Source: CBDCWA01 sp965223255
GTDB taxonomy: Bacteria > Pseudomonadota > Alphaproteobacteria > Rhizobiales > Hyphomicrobiaceae
Length of the DNA stretch: 64,000 nucleotides
NCBI GenBank assembly: GCA_965223255.1
Contig: CBDCWA010000002.1
Location: 744,001-808,000 of the forward strand
Direction of reading: 5' to 3'
Shown here: positions 35,751 through 45,098 of the stretch, one piece after another
How the letters are laid out: each line of letters opens with the position of its first letter
Numbering within the stretch: position 1 is the stretch's first letter
The notes under the pieces: model-generated
What the model was told of the DNA's origin: nothing
Databases searched by the model: none
What the model saw: the letters and a program-made list of their open reading frames with translations, nothing else
Program-made: the position numbers and the translations under genes

Positions 35751-37532
35751 ATGGCAGACGATACGACAGAAGATTTGCTTGGCCCGATCGGCGACGCCAC
35801 AGGCGACCAGTCGGTCTATGTCGTTTTGGCGCGAAAATATCGTCCGGAGACATTTGGCGATCTTATCGGCCAGCAAGCCATGGTTCAGACGCTGCGCAAT
35901 GCTTTTGCCGCTGACCGGATTGCCCAAGGTTACATGCTGACCGGCGTCCGTGGTGTCGGCAAAACAACGACCGCACGGATTCTGGCGCGAGCCCTCAACT
36001 ATTCGGGCCCGGACATAGAGGGGCCGACGACTGACTTGCCGAAGCTTGGCGAGCATTGTGCGGATATCATCAAGGGGTCGCACCCGGACGTCCTTGAGAT
36101 GGACGCCGCCTCGAACACCGGCATCGATAACATTCGCGAGATAATTGAGAGTGCGCGCTACAAACCGCTGATCGCGCGCTACAAGGTCTACATTATCGAC
36201 GAAGTTCATATGCTCTCAAAGGGTGCTTTCAACGCCCTGTTGAAGACACTCGAGGAACCTCCAGAGCATGTGAAGTTCATCTTTGCCACGACAGAAGTTC
36301 GCAAGGTGCCGGTCACGGTTCTTTCGCGCTGCCAACGTTTTGACCTGCGCCGTGTCGGTGTTGAGGATCTCGTCGCCCATTTAGGCCATATTACACAACA
36401 AGAGCAGGCAACGGCAGATCCGCAGGCTTTGGCCCTGATCGCCCGCGCCGCAGAAGGTTCGGTACGCGACGGTCTCTCTATTCTCGATCAGGCCATTGCG
36501 ATGGGTTCAGGCGAGGTTACGTCAGAAGCGGTACGCCAGATGCTGGGCCTGGCCGATCGCGGCCGCATATTCGACTTGCTAGAGCACATCTTTTCTGGCG
36601 CAACTGGCCCTGCCATTGAGGCCATGTCCGCTCTCTATGCTGACGGCGCCGAACCGGATCAAGTGTTGGCTGATTTAGCCGATGCGGTGCATCGTGCAAC
36701 CCGCGCAAAGATTGCCGGTGAAGCCGCCTCCGGAGATGCGGTCTCTGCCGAGGAGCGCCGTCGCGCGTCGGAATTGGCGACGCGGTTGTCAATTCCGCTA
36801 TTGGCGCGGGCCTGGCAAATGCTGCTCAAGGGCATTGAAGAAACGGCCCGCGCCCCTAATCAGCTGGCCGCCGCAGAAATGGTCATCATCCGCCTGGCGC
36901 ACACCGCTGACTTGCCATCTCCGAACGAAGTCGTTCGCTTGATGGGAGGGGCTGCACCACAGACGCCGTCATCGCCACCTCAGTCGACAGACTCTGGATC
37001 GACGGGATCGGCGGATAACGGCCCGGTTGTGCGCCATGCAGTGGTCGGCCACGGTATCAGCCACACACCGTTGGAGGCGGAGCTAGCGGCCCCGCAGGCG
37101 GCAGCAACGGCCCCCCAAAGCTTTGAGGATATCGTCGCGCTTGCCGGCAGCCAGCGCGATGCAAAATTGAAAGTGCATTTGGAAGAACACGTGAGCGTCG
37201 TCCGGTTTGCACCTGGCCGTTTGGAAATCCATCTGCATAAGGGTGCACCCAAAGGTTTAGCCAACGAGCTTGCCGAAAAGTTATCGAAGTGGACAGGTAG
37301 CCGCTGGCTGGTGTCGTTGGCGCAGCAGGGCGAGAGCGGCCCGACAATCGGTGCAGCGCGCCGGGCTGAAGAAGCTGCGATGCTGGCTGAGGTAAAGGAG
37401 CATCCTGCCGTCAAGGCAGTTTTGTCCGAATTTCCCGATGCAGAAGTCAAAGCCATCCGCCCGTTACTCAACGAACCGGAAGCTTTCCCCATTACCGGGG
37501 AGGAAGAAGGTGATGAGAGCGGCGAGGACTAG
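35751..37532 (+). CDS. dnaX: DNA polymerase III gamma/tau subunit
   Basis: 593 residues from ATG 35751; the frame is open further upstream through the SRP RNA, but this is not coding. The AAA+ clamp-loader part has Walker A G-V-R-G-V-G-K-T-T, Walker B V-Y-I-I-D-E-V-H-M and the S-R-C sensor (LSRCQRFDLRRV). The zinc cysteines of other DnaX proteins are largely lost (GEHC only), as in other alphaproteobacteria. The C-terminal third has a Pro/Ser-rich linker and a domain likely to bind the polymerase alpha subunit. The protein loads the sliding clamp. ybaB follows at 77 bp. Confidence 0.95.
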   Translation: MADDTTEDLLGPIGDATGDQSVYVVLARKYRPETFGDLIGQQAMVQTLRNAFAADRIAQGYMLTGVRGVGKTTTARILARALNYSGPDIEGPTTDLPKLGEHCADIIKGSHPDVLEMDAASNTGIDNIREIIESARYKPLIARYKVYIIDEVHMLSKGAFNALLKTLEEPPEHVKFIFATTEVRKVPVTVLSRCQRFDLRRVGVEDLVAHLGHITQQEQATADPQALALIARAAEGSVRDGLSILDQAIAMGSGEVTSEAVRQMLGLADRGRIFDLLEHIFSGATGPAIEAMSALYADGAEPDQVLADLADAVHRATRAKIAGEAASGDAVSAEERRRASELATRLSIPLLARAWQMLLKGIEETARAPNQLAAAEMVIIRLAHTADLPSPNEVVRLMGGAAPQTPSSPPQSTDSGSTGSADNGPVVRHAVVGHGISHTPLEAELAAPQAAATAPQSFEDIVALAGSQRDAKLKVHLEEHVSVVRFAPGRLEIHLHKGAPKGLANELAEKLSKWTGSRWLVSLAQQGESGPTIGAARRAEEAAMLAEVKEHPAVKAVLSEFPDAEVKAIRPLLNEPEAFPITGEEEGDESGED

Positions 37533-37608
37533 TTAGGTCCGCTGTGGCCAAAAGGGTAAGACAGCGGACTGTTTGATGACGAGATACCGGCAACCGAGCG
37601 AGGCGCCA

Positions 37609-37929
37609 ATGAAAGACTTGATGGGCATGATGAAGCAGGCGCAGGAACTGCAAGCAAAGATGCAGCAAGTACAGGATGAGCTAGCGGCTATGGAAATCGA
37701 GGGCCAGTCCGGTGCGGGCCTCGTCAAAGTTACGGTAAATGGTAAGGGGGAGCTTCGCGCCGTCAAGATCGACCCGTCATTGATGAAGCCTGACGAAGCC
37801 GAGATCGTGGAAGACCTAATTGTCACCGCCGTCGGCGATGCAAAGACCAAGGCCGAAGCTCAAATGCAGGAAAAAATGCAGGATTTGGCCGGCGGGCTGC
37901 CGCTCCCGCCGGGTCTAAAGTTGTTCTGA
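37609..37929 (+). CDS. ybaB: YbaB/EbfC nucleoid-associated protein
   Basis: 106 residues from ATG 37609, after CGAGCGAGG. The sequence is the family's: LMGMMKQAQELQAKMQQVQDEL helix, then GLVKVTVNGKGELRAVKIDPSL and a helical C-terminus with DAKTKAEAQMQEKMQDL. It forms small DNA-binding dimers. In most bacteria dnaX-ybaB is followed by recR; here an amidohydrolase gene follows 30 bp later. Confidence 0.92.
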   Translation: MKDLMGMMKQAQELQAKMQQVQDELAAMEIEGQSGAGLVKVTVNGKGELRAVKIDPSLMKPDEAEIVEDLIVTAVGDAKTKAEAQMQEKMQDLAGGLPLPPGLKLF

Positions 37930-37959
37930 TCCTCCACCACCAACCCCGGTGCTTATCCC

Positions 37960-38967
37960 ATGGCCAAGAAACGTAAGCCGCGCATTGATATCCACACCCA
38001 CGTAACCGTACCCGAAGTTCAATCGTTGGCGCGCCAGGTAAAGTTGCGAACCAAAGCACCTGGCAGCCAGGATTGGGTGCCCGAAGTTTCGCGCAAAATC
38101 CATGCTGCGGCCAACAAGAGCGTGGATGCCAAGCTCCGCGATCCCAAGGCCCGGCTCGATGATATGGACGAAATGGGCGTCGACATTCAGGTCGTCAGTC
38201 AAAACCTCCCCAATGTCGCTTACTGGGCGTCGAACGCGCTTGGCCAAAAGATTGCCCGCGCCTGCAATGATGGCATCGCCCGCTTTGTGGAAAAAATGCC
38301 GGACCGTTTTGTCGGCGTTGGCGCCGTCCCGATGCAAAAGCCGGATCTCGCTGTAAAGGAATTGTCCTATGCGGCAGGCCTGGGCTTAAAGGGTGTCCAG
38401 ATCCAAAGCCACGTCCGCGGCAGAGAACTCGGCGAAGCCCAGTTCCGACCGTTCTGGGCGGCCGCTGAAGAGCTGCAACTGCCGGTCATCATTCATCCCC
38501 GTGGCTTCACGCATGATGAACGCCTGTACAAATTTTTCCTTTGGAATTCGATTGGCCAGCCGTTGGAAGAGGCGCTCGCCATCGCCTCGCTTATCCATGA
38601 AGGCATTTTGGAAGATTTCCCCAAACTGAAAGTCATCGTTTGTCATGGCGGCGGTTACCTGACCTTTTATCCCGGGCGCATTGAACGCGCCTATGACGCG
38701 CGTCCTGAACCGCGCGAGAATATTACCGACCGACCGATCACCTATTTGCGGCGCATGCACTACGATAGCGTTATCTTCGATCCCGATATGCTTGGCTTCT
38801 TGGTTAAAAAAGTTGGTGCCGAGAAAGTGATGATGGGGACCGATTACCCGCGCGGCGAAGTCGAGGAAGACCCGGTTGGTTTTGTCACCAGGGCACCCGG
38901 TCTCACCAAGGCACAACGCGAACGGATCATGTCGACCAATGCGATGGCAATGTTTGCGATCAGCTAG
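37960..38967 (+). CDS. ACMSD-like amidohydrolase family 2 protein
   Basis: 335 residues with a TIM-barrel amidohydrolase pattern. The metal site comprises H-T-H in RIDIHTHVTV, a His in VIIHPRGFTH, another in IVCHGGGYL and an Asp in MMGTDYPRG. These match the aminocarboxymuconate-semialdehyde decarboxylase (ACMSD) group, which includes decarboxylases of aromatic acids such as gamma-resorcylate or 5-carboxyvanillate. The substrate is unknown. It follows ybaB closely and precedes a carboxylate carrier and UbiD genes, so a role in aromatic or cyclic acid breakdown fits the context. Confidence 0.85.
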   Translation: MAKKRKPRIDIHTHVTVPEVQSLARQVKLRTKAPGSQDWVPEVSRKIHAAANKSVDAKLRDPKARLDDMDEMGVDIQVVSQNLPNVAYWASNALGQKIARACNDGIARFVEKMPDRFVGVGAVPMQKPDLAVKELSYAAGLGLKGVQIQSHVRGRELGEAQFRPFWAAAEELQLPVIIHPRGFTHDERLYKFFLWNSIGQPLEEALAIASLIHEGILEDFPKLKVIVCHGGGYLTFYPGRIERAYDARPEPRENITDRPITYLRRMHYDSVIFDPDMLGFLVKKVGAEKVMMGTDYPRGEVEEDPVGFVTRAPGLTKAQRERIMSTNAMAMFAIS

Positions 38968-39186
38968 CCGATGCTGTTGCCGATAAAACACCGACATCTA
39001 ACAGCGCGCCATCCCCGACACGTGCATCGATACGGCACCCGCGTGGCATTTTGTCCCCGGACGCCAGCCTAACAACCATCTAGAGCATTTGGTCCTTTAC
39101 AGGCCAAGGCCGCCTTGCAATTGTCGGGACTCGGCGGGCCACGCAAAAACGAGATAATTGCTGTGGGCCGGAGGGAGTAAGGTAGC

Positions 39187-41235
39187 ATGATTATTGAGAA
39201 TGCCATCCAGGCATTTGTTGTCTTGATGGACCCAGGCCGCATGGTGTTCCTGTTTCTGGGGGTGGGAATCGGTCTGTTTGTCGGCGTTATACCGGGCGTA
39301 GGCGGTCTTGTCGGATTGGCGCTCGTACTACCGTTTACGATCAATATGGACAGCTATACGGCGTTGGCCTTTTTGGTCGGCCTGTCGTCTGTCACTGTGA
39401 CGTCGGATACGATACCCGCAGTGCTCTTTGGCGTGCCGGGCACGGTGGGGTCTGCTGCCACGACCCTGGACGGCCATCCCATGGCCAAGCGCGGCGAGGC
39501 CGGGCGCGCATTTGGCGCAGCGTTTTCGGCATCGGTGTTGGGAGGTCTGTTCGGCGCCCTCCTGCTCGGTATTTCCATTCCAATTTTACAACCGCTCATG
39601 CTGGCGATCGGCTCGCCGCACTTGTTAGCGGTCTGCGCACTCGGATTAACCCTTGTTGCATCTTTGAGCGGCAAGAACATCCTGAAAGGCCTGGCTGCGG
39701 CGTGCATTGGTATGATTCTGGCTCAAGTCGGTGACGAAGGCCAAACGGGGATTGTCCGCTGGTCTGGAGATTCTCTGTATCTGCTTGAAGGATTTCCCTT
39801 GGTGCCGGTGGCGCTTGCGATGTTTGCAGTCCCGGAACTGATCGATTTGGCTGTCTCGCGCAAGAGCGTTTCGGCGGATCTGACGAGCAACAAGCGCTGG
39901 CAACAGTTGCAAGGCATCAAGGACACGCTTGGTTGCTGGTGGCTGGTGATCCGTTGTTCCTGGATCGGCAGTTTCTTAGGTTCTATTCCCGGTATTGGCG
40001 CCTCGATCATTGACTGGATCGCCTATGGCTATGCGGCGCGTACGCTCAAGGGGGCTTCAGAAACCTTTGGCACCGGCGACGTGCGTGGTGTTATCGCTTC
40101 TGAAAGTTCCAACAACGCAAAAGAGGGCGGCGCACTTGTGCCAACGCTGGCATTCGGTGTGCCGGGCTCAGCCTCCATGGCGCTGCTGCTGGGAGCCTTC
40201 CTGATCCACGGCATTGAACCTGGGCCAAAGATGCTCAGCGAAAAGCTTGACGTGACCTACACCATGGTCTGGAGCGTGGCGCTTGCTAACATCATTGGCG
40301 CTGGCTTCTGCTTTGCCTTCGCAGATCAGCTGGCGAAGATTGCCCTTGTGCGCGCCGGGATTCTGGTGCCGATAATCATGGTGGTAACGTTTGTCGGCGC
40401 GTTCCAAGGCTCGCAAGACCTCAACGATTTCATTCTGCTGGTCTCGATCGGCGTGATTGCCTGGTTTATGAAGCGCCAGGGCTGGCCGCGCCCACCCGTT
40501 ATCTTGGGCTTCGTGTTGGGAGACTTGATTGAGAACTACATGTTCATCTCCTACAACGCCTACAAATTTGCATTCCTCCTTGATCCGGGCGTCATGGTGA
40601 TTGGCGGGCTTCTGGTGCTTGTCTTGCTCCGACCTTTGATCGCCATGGCCTTCACGTCTGACAAGAGCGGTTGGACAAGGCCCGAGCCGAAAAGCGGTGA
40701 GGCGCATTTTCTTGGCCGCGCCTTGTGGGCTGCTGCGATCGGGGCATTCGTGTTTGTGTTGTACTCGAGTTGGAATTGGCCATTCGCCGCGCGCTTGATG
40801 CCGCAAGTAGTCGCGACCATTGGTCTGATTGTCATTTCCGGTCGTATTATAAAGTGGCTGATTGATATGCGCCCAGCCCCGGCTGAAGCAGCGGCCGGTC
40901 CTGCCCCACGCGACCACATGCGAGAGCCTGATGCGCTTGGCGATCTGTCCAACGCAGAGCTGATAAAGCGGTCAGTCATTCAATTAACATGGTTGGGCTT
41001 ATTGCTTGCCCTAGTACTTACCGTCGGCATGCTTCTCGCCGCCGCCATTTATGTTCCGCTGTTTATGATCATCGACGGTCGGGTACGGATCTGGAAAGCC
41101 TTACTGATTACCATCGGTCTACTGATTGGCATGTATGTGTTGTTCGATCTCGTATTGAACATGCCGTGGCCTGATGCCTTATTGGGCGACCTTTACCCAG
41201 AATTGCGCAACTATATGGGGCTGAGAATAATCTGA
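39187..41235 (+). CDS. Tripartite tricarboxylate transporter: TctA fused to TctB-like domain
   Basis: 682 residues, after GGAGGGAGTAAGG. Residues 1 to about 500 form a TctA large membrane subunit: GVIPGVGGLVGLALVLPF and the second copy GSIPGIGASIIDWIAYG, each with the family's P-G-(I/V)-G motif. From about residue 508 on there is a second, smaller group of four helices (WAAAIGAFVFVLYSSW; LIVISGRIIKWLI; LLLALVLTVGMLLAAAIYVPLF; LLITIGLLIGMYVLFDLVL) that fits the TctB small subunit. TctA alone is usually about 500 residues. No TctC periplasmic binding protein is encoded within the window. Confidence 0.85.
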   Translation: MIIENAIQAFVVLMDPGRMVFLFLGVGIGLFVGVIPGVGGLVGLALVLPFTINMDSYTALAFLVGLSSVTVTSDTIPAVLFGVPGTVGSAATTLDGHPMAKRGEAGRAFGAAFSASVLGGLFGALLLGISIPILQPLMLAIGSPHLLAVCALGLTLVASLSGKNILKGLAAACIGMILAQVGDEGQTGIVRWSGDSLYLLEGFPLVPVALAMFAVPELIDLAVSRKSVSADLTSNKRWQQLQGIKDTLGCWWLVIRCSWIGSFLGSIPGIGASIIDWIAYGYAARTLKGASETFGTGDVRGVIASESSNNAKEGGALVPTLAFGVPGSASMALLLGAFLIHGIEPGPKMLSEKLDVTYTMVWSVALANIIGAGFCFAFADQLAKIALVRAGILVPIIMVVTFVGAFQGSQDLNDFILLVSIGVIAWFMKRQGWPRPPVILGFVLGDLIENYMFISYNAYKFAFLLDPGVMVIGGLLVLVLLRPLIAMAFTSDKSGWTRPEPKSGEAHFLGRALWAAAIGAFVFVLYSSWNWPFAARLMPQVVATIGLIVISGRIIKWLIDMRPAPAEAAAGPAPRDHMREPDALGDLSNAELIKRSVIQLTWLGLLLALVLTVGMLLAAAIYVPLFMIIDGRVRIWKALLITIGLLIGMYVLFDLVLNMPWPDALLGDLYPELRNYMGLRII

Positions 41236-41496
41236 TTGACCGGGTCGGCTAGAGCGCCCGTCTGGAACCACCCGTCAGGAAGCAAGCCGGCGGGTAGCCG
41301 GTCGTATCGCCATCAATGGGATCGGGTTTGCGCACACGGATCGAAAAGCGCGTGTTCCGCGTTGCCCGCGCCGTTGCGTTAACCGGCAGGTTGCTTATTA
41401 TCGCCCGGCCCCGACGTGAGAGCCGGTTGCACCGTCCTAGGCAGTAGCCGCGAGCGGTAAGACCGGTCGATCAAACATGAGAAGAGAGTGTGCCAC

Positions 41497-43101
41497 ATGA
41501 CAGCAAGCTTTAGGCAATTGCTTGACGACTTACGATCTGAAGGCCAACTCGAAGAAATCTCCAAGCCTGTTGACATTCGCTATATCGCTGCCCTGGTGGA
41601 TCAATCAGACAAAGCACTCATGTTCACCAATGTCACAGGCTTCGACATGCCGGTGGTTTCGGGCTTGACCAACAGTCGTGACCGGCTTGCCATTGCCATG
41701 GGATGTCCGTTTGGCGAGATAGAAGCGCAGGTGCGCGCGGGCCTCGATCGTCCGATAGAACCCGTCACTGTCAATTCCGGACCGGCGCGCGAGATTGTCG
41801 TCGAAGGCAATGACGTAGACCTCTTCGCGCTACCCGTCCCATTGTTTTCCGTACTGGACGGCGGTCCGATGATCACGGCCGGCGTTACCATCGCCAAAGA
41901 TCCCGATGGCGAGCATGAGGGCCTCAATGCAGGTGTCTATCGCTATCTGATCAAGGAACGCAACATCACGGGCATCGATATCGTCACGCCCAACAATCTG
42001 CACAAGTTTGCCAAGAAGGCCTATGAAAAGGGTGAACCGTTACCGATCTCGATCAACATCGGCACGCATCCGTTCGAATTGATTGCCTCCTGCTTCAAGG
42101 CTGCGATCGGCACCAGCGAAATCGCGATGGCTGGCGGTATGCGCGGCGAAGCAGTCAAGCTGACGCCATGCAAGACCATCGATCTACCGTGCATCGCTGA
42201 CTCTGAAATCGTTCTCGAGGCGGAAATCCTTCCGACCGGATGGACCAAGCCGGAAGGCCGGTTCGGTGAATTCACGCGCCTGATGGGGGGGCTGCATTGG
42301 AACCCGCATGTTCGCGTAAAAGCCATATCCATGCGCAAAAAAGCTATCTATTACGCGCTGCAGATGCCGTGGGAAAATATCTGGCCATCCGGTCCGATTT
42401 ACGAGGCAGCCGTCCGCCGCGCGCTAAAGGAAGCCGGCGTCCAGACGACGGCTGTCAATATTACGCCGGGTGGATGTTGTCATTGGCATGCCGTAATCGC
42501 GATCAAGCCGCACCCCGGAGACGGCAAGAATGCGATCCTGGCGGCATTGTCCGTTGCCGATATGAAACATGTCACAGTGGTTGATGACGACATTGACGTC
42601 TTTGACATGACAGATGTCGAATGGGCGGTGGCAACCCGCGTGCAGGCGAGCCGCGATGTCTCGATTATTACCGGCGCGAGATCCAAGCCGCTCGACCCGA
42701 GCCTGCCTTACGTTCCAGGCAAGGTCCCCGTGACCGACAAGATGGGGATCGACGCGACGATCAGTGACAATGTCCCACGCGAACGGTTTCATCGCATCGC
42801 CTACGCTTATGCAAATGACGTAACGCTGTCGGACTACCGTGGACCGGCCAATGGAGCCGGAGCTTCCCCCAGCACCAAGGTCGACATCACGGATCTTGCC
42901 GCCGCAATTCGCAATATCATTACCGCAAAACCGATGTATTTCGCGCAGTTGACCGAGGAATTCGAAAGTGAGGGCTTTCAGGCCGTTGCCCGCGCGCTTG
43001 GCGAACTGCACGCTGCCGGTGAGCTGTGGCAGGATGCAGAGGGCCGGTTCTGCTTGGTTGGCTCACAGTTTGCTGCAACGCCGCCTAAGGGCAAGAATTA
43101 G
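41497..43101 (+). CDS. UbiD-family prenylated-FMN decarboxylase with C-terminal extension
   Basis: 534 residues from ATG 41497 (AGAGAG upstream; GTG 41488 is possible). The UbiD core is clear: RDRLAIAMG-type N-domain, then KPEGRFGEFT with the catalytic Glu and Arg pair region, the prFMN/metal site near GINTHPF-like IGTHPFEL and ADMKHVTVVDDDIDVFD. UbiD enzymes reversibly decarboxylate unsaturated or aromatic acids and need prenylated FMN from UbiX, which is not in the window. From about residue 465 a 60-residue tail (KPMYFAQLTEEFESEGFQA, ALGELHAAGELWQDAEGRFC) looks like a small winged-helix unit. It is the first gene of a four-gene unit with a CoA ligase, thioesterase and oxidoreductase. Confidence 0.88.
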   Translation: MTASFRQLLDDLRSEGQLEEISKPVDIRYIAALVDQSDKALMFTNVTGFDMPVVSGLTNSRDRLAIAMGCPFGEIEAQVRAGLDRPIEPVTVNSGPAREIVVEGNDVDLFALPVPLFSVLDGGPMITAGVTIAKDPDGEHEGLNAGVYRYLIKERNITGIDIVTPNNLHKFAKKAYEKGEPLPISINIGTHPFELIASCFKAAIGTSEIAMAGGMRGEAVKLTPCKTIDLPCIADSEIVLEAEILPTGWTKPEGRFGEFTRLMGGLHWNPHVRVKAISMRKKAIYYALQMPWENIWPSGPIYEAAVRRALKEAGVQTTAVNITPGGCCHWHAVIAIKPHPGDGKNAILAALSVADMKHVTVVDDDIDVFDMTDVEWAVATRVQASRDVSIITGARSKPLDPSLPYVPGKVPVTDKMGIDATISDNVPRERFHRIAYAYANDVTLSDYRGPANGAGASPSTKVDITDLAAAIRNIITAKPMYFAQLTEEFESEGFQAVARALGELHAAGELWQDAEGRFCLVGSQFAATPPKGKN

Positions 43102-43110
43102 GTCGCGCGC

Positions 43111-44589
43111 ATGACTGAAAACCTCGGTGATTTGATACGCCACAATGCCTCACGCGATAAGGCTGCGGTCATCGATCTGGGCGATCCTGCCCGGCCGGTT
43201 GAGCGCAGCTACAAGGATCTCGATCGTCGCGCGGATGCCGTCGCGCGTGGTCTTCGCAAGGCTGGGATCGCGCCGGGTCAATGCGTTGGCATTCTCTCTC
43301 AAAATCGCATCGAATATATCGAAGTTTTCTTCGGTATCATGCGCGCTGGATGCGTTGTCGTGCCGGTCAATATCAAATTGGCGCGCGAGACCGTCGCATT
43401 CATCCTCGAGGACGCAGCAACCGCTTTCCATTTTGTCGAGACCGGCGCCGCCGATCTCGTACCCGAGGGTCGCCAAGTCATAACGTTCGGCGAGGATTAC
43501 GAAGATTTTTTGGATAATGGGCCCTTCACGTCTCACGAGGTTAGTGATCGAGATCTGTGCTCGATGCCCTATACCTCAGGGACAACCGGACAGCCGAAAG
43601 GTGTTTATCTCACGCACCACGGCCAGCAATGGGCCACCAGGGCAATTGTCCGGGACCGCCGCTTGACCGAGCATGAGCGCACTATTGTGTCGGCGCCGTT
43701 CTTTCACAAGAACGCTTTGTTGGCGATAAAGACGGCAGTGCTGCCAGGCGCCACATTGATCATTCTGCCGCGCTTTGATGCCAAAGTTACCTTGCACGCC
43801 ATCAACGATTATCAAGCGACCATGGTCACCGGCGTGCCGACCATGATGTACATGTTGCTGGCGGAAACCGAGCTGTTGTCGGCATTGGATGTCTCAAGCA
43901 TAACCACGGTTTCAATGGGCTCTGCCCCGGCGACGCAGGCCTTGATCGATCGCATCATGGCAACATTCCCAAATTGCCAGGTGCAATATAATTACGGCAC
44001 CACCGAAGGCGGTCCGATCATGACCGGCTGGTTTCATCCCGACGGCAAGCCGCGCCCGCCGGCGAGCGTCGGCTATCCAATGCATGATGTCGAATTTCGT
44101 CTGGAGGGCGGGCCCAACCCGAACGAGGGCGAGTTGGTGGTGCGCAATCCGGGTGTCACAATCGGCTATCACAACCTGCCGGAGGTGACGGCAGAAAGAC
44201 TAAAGGACGGCTGGTTTTATTCCGGCGATATCCTGCGTCAGGACGAGGATGGCTGGCTGTATTTCGTAAGCCGTAAGGACGACATGTTCGTGTGCAGTGG
44301 CGAGAATATTTTTCCAAGTGAGGTCGCCATCCGGCTCGAACGCCATCCAAGCATCGCCCAGGCTGTCATCCTGCCATTCGATGATGAGCGCCGTGGCCAG
44401 GTGCCCTACGCTTTTGTCAAGCTCACAGGACAGGCGCAGCTATCCGAGGACGATGTGCGCCAATTCGCGATAGCCAACGGCCCGGCGTATGCTCATCCGC
44501 GCCGCGTCTTTTTTGTCCGCGATTTTCCATTGAGCGGATCCAATAAGGTTGATACCAACGCCTTGAGAAAGCTGGCCGATGAAACGTGA
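43111..44589 (+). CDS. Acyl-CoA ligase (class I adenylate-forming enzyme)
   Basis: 492 residues. The P-loop A3 motif is YTSGTTGQPKGVYLTHH; A5 is YNYGTTEG; A7/A8 are GWFYSGDILRQDEDGWLYFVSRKDD, and the invariant C-terminal Lys lies in SGSNKVDT. It activates a carboxylic acid to the CoA thioester via an acyl-adenylate. It begins 9 bp after the UbiD gene, so the likely partner substrate is the acid that UbiD makes or consumes. Confidence 0.9.
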   Translation: MTENLGDLIRHNASRDKAAVIDLGDPARPVERSYKDLDRRADAVARGLRKAGIAPGQCVGILSQNRIEYIEVFFGIMRAGCVVVPVNIKLARETVAFILEDAATAFHFVETGAADLVPEGRQVITFGEDYEDFLDNGPFTSHEVSDRDLCSMPYTSGTTGQPKGVYLTHHGQQWATRAIVRDRRLTEHERTIVSAPFFHKNALLAIKTAVLPGATLIILPRFDAKVTLHAINDYQATMVTGVPTMMYMLLAETELLSALDVSSITTVSMGSAPATQALIDRIMATFPNCQVQYNYGTTEGGPIMTGWFHPDGKPRPPASVGYPMHDVEFRLEGGPNPNEGELVVRNPGVTIGYHNLPEVTAERLKDGWFYSGDILRQDEDGWLYFVSRKDDMFVCSGENIFPSEVAIRLERHPSIAQAVILPFDDERRGQVPYAFVKLTGQAQLSEDDVRQFAIANGPAYAHPRRVFFVRDFPLSGSNKVDTNALRKLADET

Positions 44590-44635
44590 GTGGATCGTCT
44601 TGTCGAGCCTTAACAGAAATAAGCGGAGTTGAACC

Positions 44636-45046
44636 GTGCCTGAAAACAAAATGACATTCGATGAATTGAACGATCGTCTCCGCGTGGCGCCTTTCCATCA
44701 GTGGCTTGGCCTGAACCTCAAGGAGCTGGGTGACGATCATATCGTGGTGACCGCGAAATGGCGCGAAGAGTTCGTGGTCAACGCCAAGGCGGGTTATACC
44801 CATGGTGGTATACTTGCTACTTTGATCGACGTCGTTGCCGATTATGCTTTGGCCGCAAAGCTTGGCGTCCCAGTACCCACAATCGATATTCGGGTCGACT
44901 ATCATCGTCCGGCCAAGGGCGACATGACGGTGCGGGCCGAAGTAATCAAGCTTGGCCGCGGCGTTTCATCAGCCGAAGCTCAAGTCTATGACTCCGACGG
45001 GAATCTGGTTGCGAGCGGCCGCGGCGTTTATGCCACGGCCAGTTAA
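44636..45046 (+). CDS. PaaI-type hotdog-fold thioesterase
   Basis: 136 residues from GTG 44636, with GGAG 7 nt upstream. The hotdog fold and its core stretch (AKAGYTHGGILATLIDVVADYAL, VDYHRPAKGDMTVRAEVIKLGR) match the PaaI thioesterase family, with the active-site Asp in ATLID. It hydrolyses acyl-CoA esters and may release CoA from dead-end products of the neighbouring ligase. It lies 46 bp after the ligase gene. Confidence 0.9.
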   Translation: MPENKMTFDELNDRLRVAPFHQWLGLNLKELGDDHIVVTAKWREEFVVNAKAGYTHGGILATLIDVVADYALAAKLGVPVPTIDIRVDYHRPAKGDMTVRAEVIKLGRGVSSAEAQVYDSDGNLVASGRGVYATAS

Positions 45047-45098
45047 CCCATTGACGCGACCTCAGTATGTGAGAACGACGTAAAGGAAGGATATGGTC

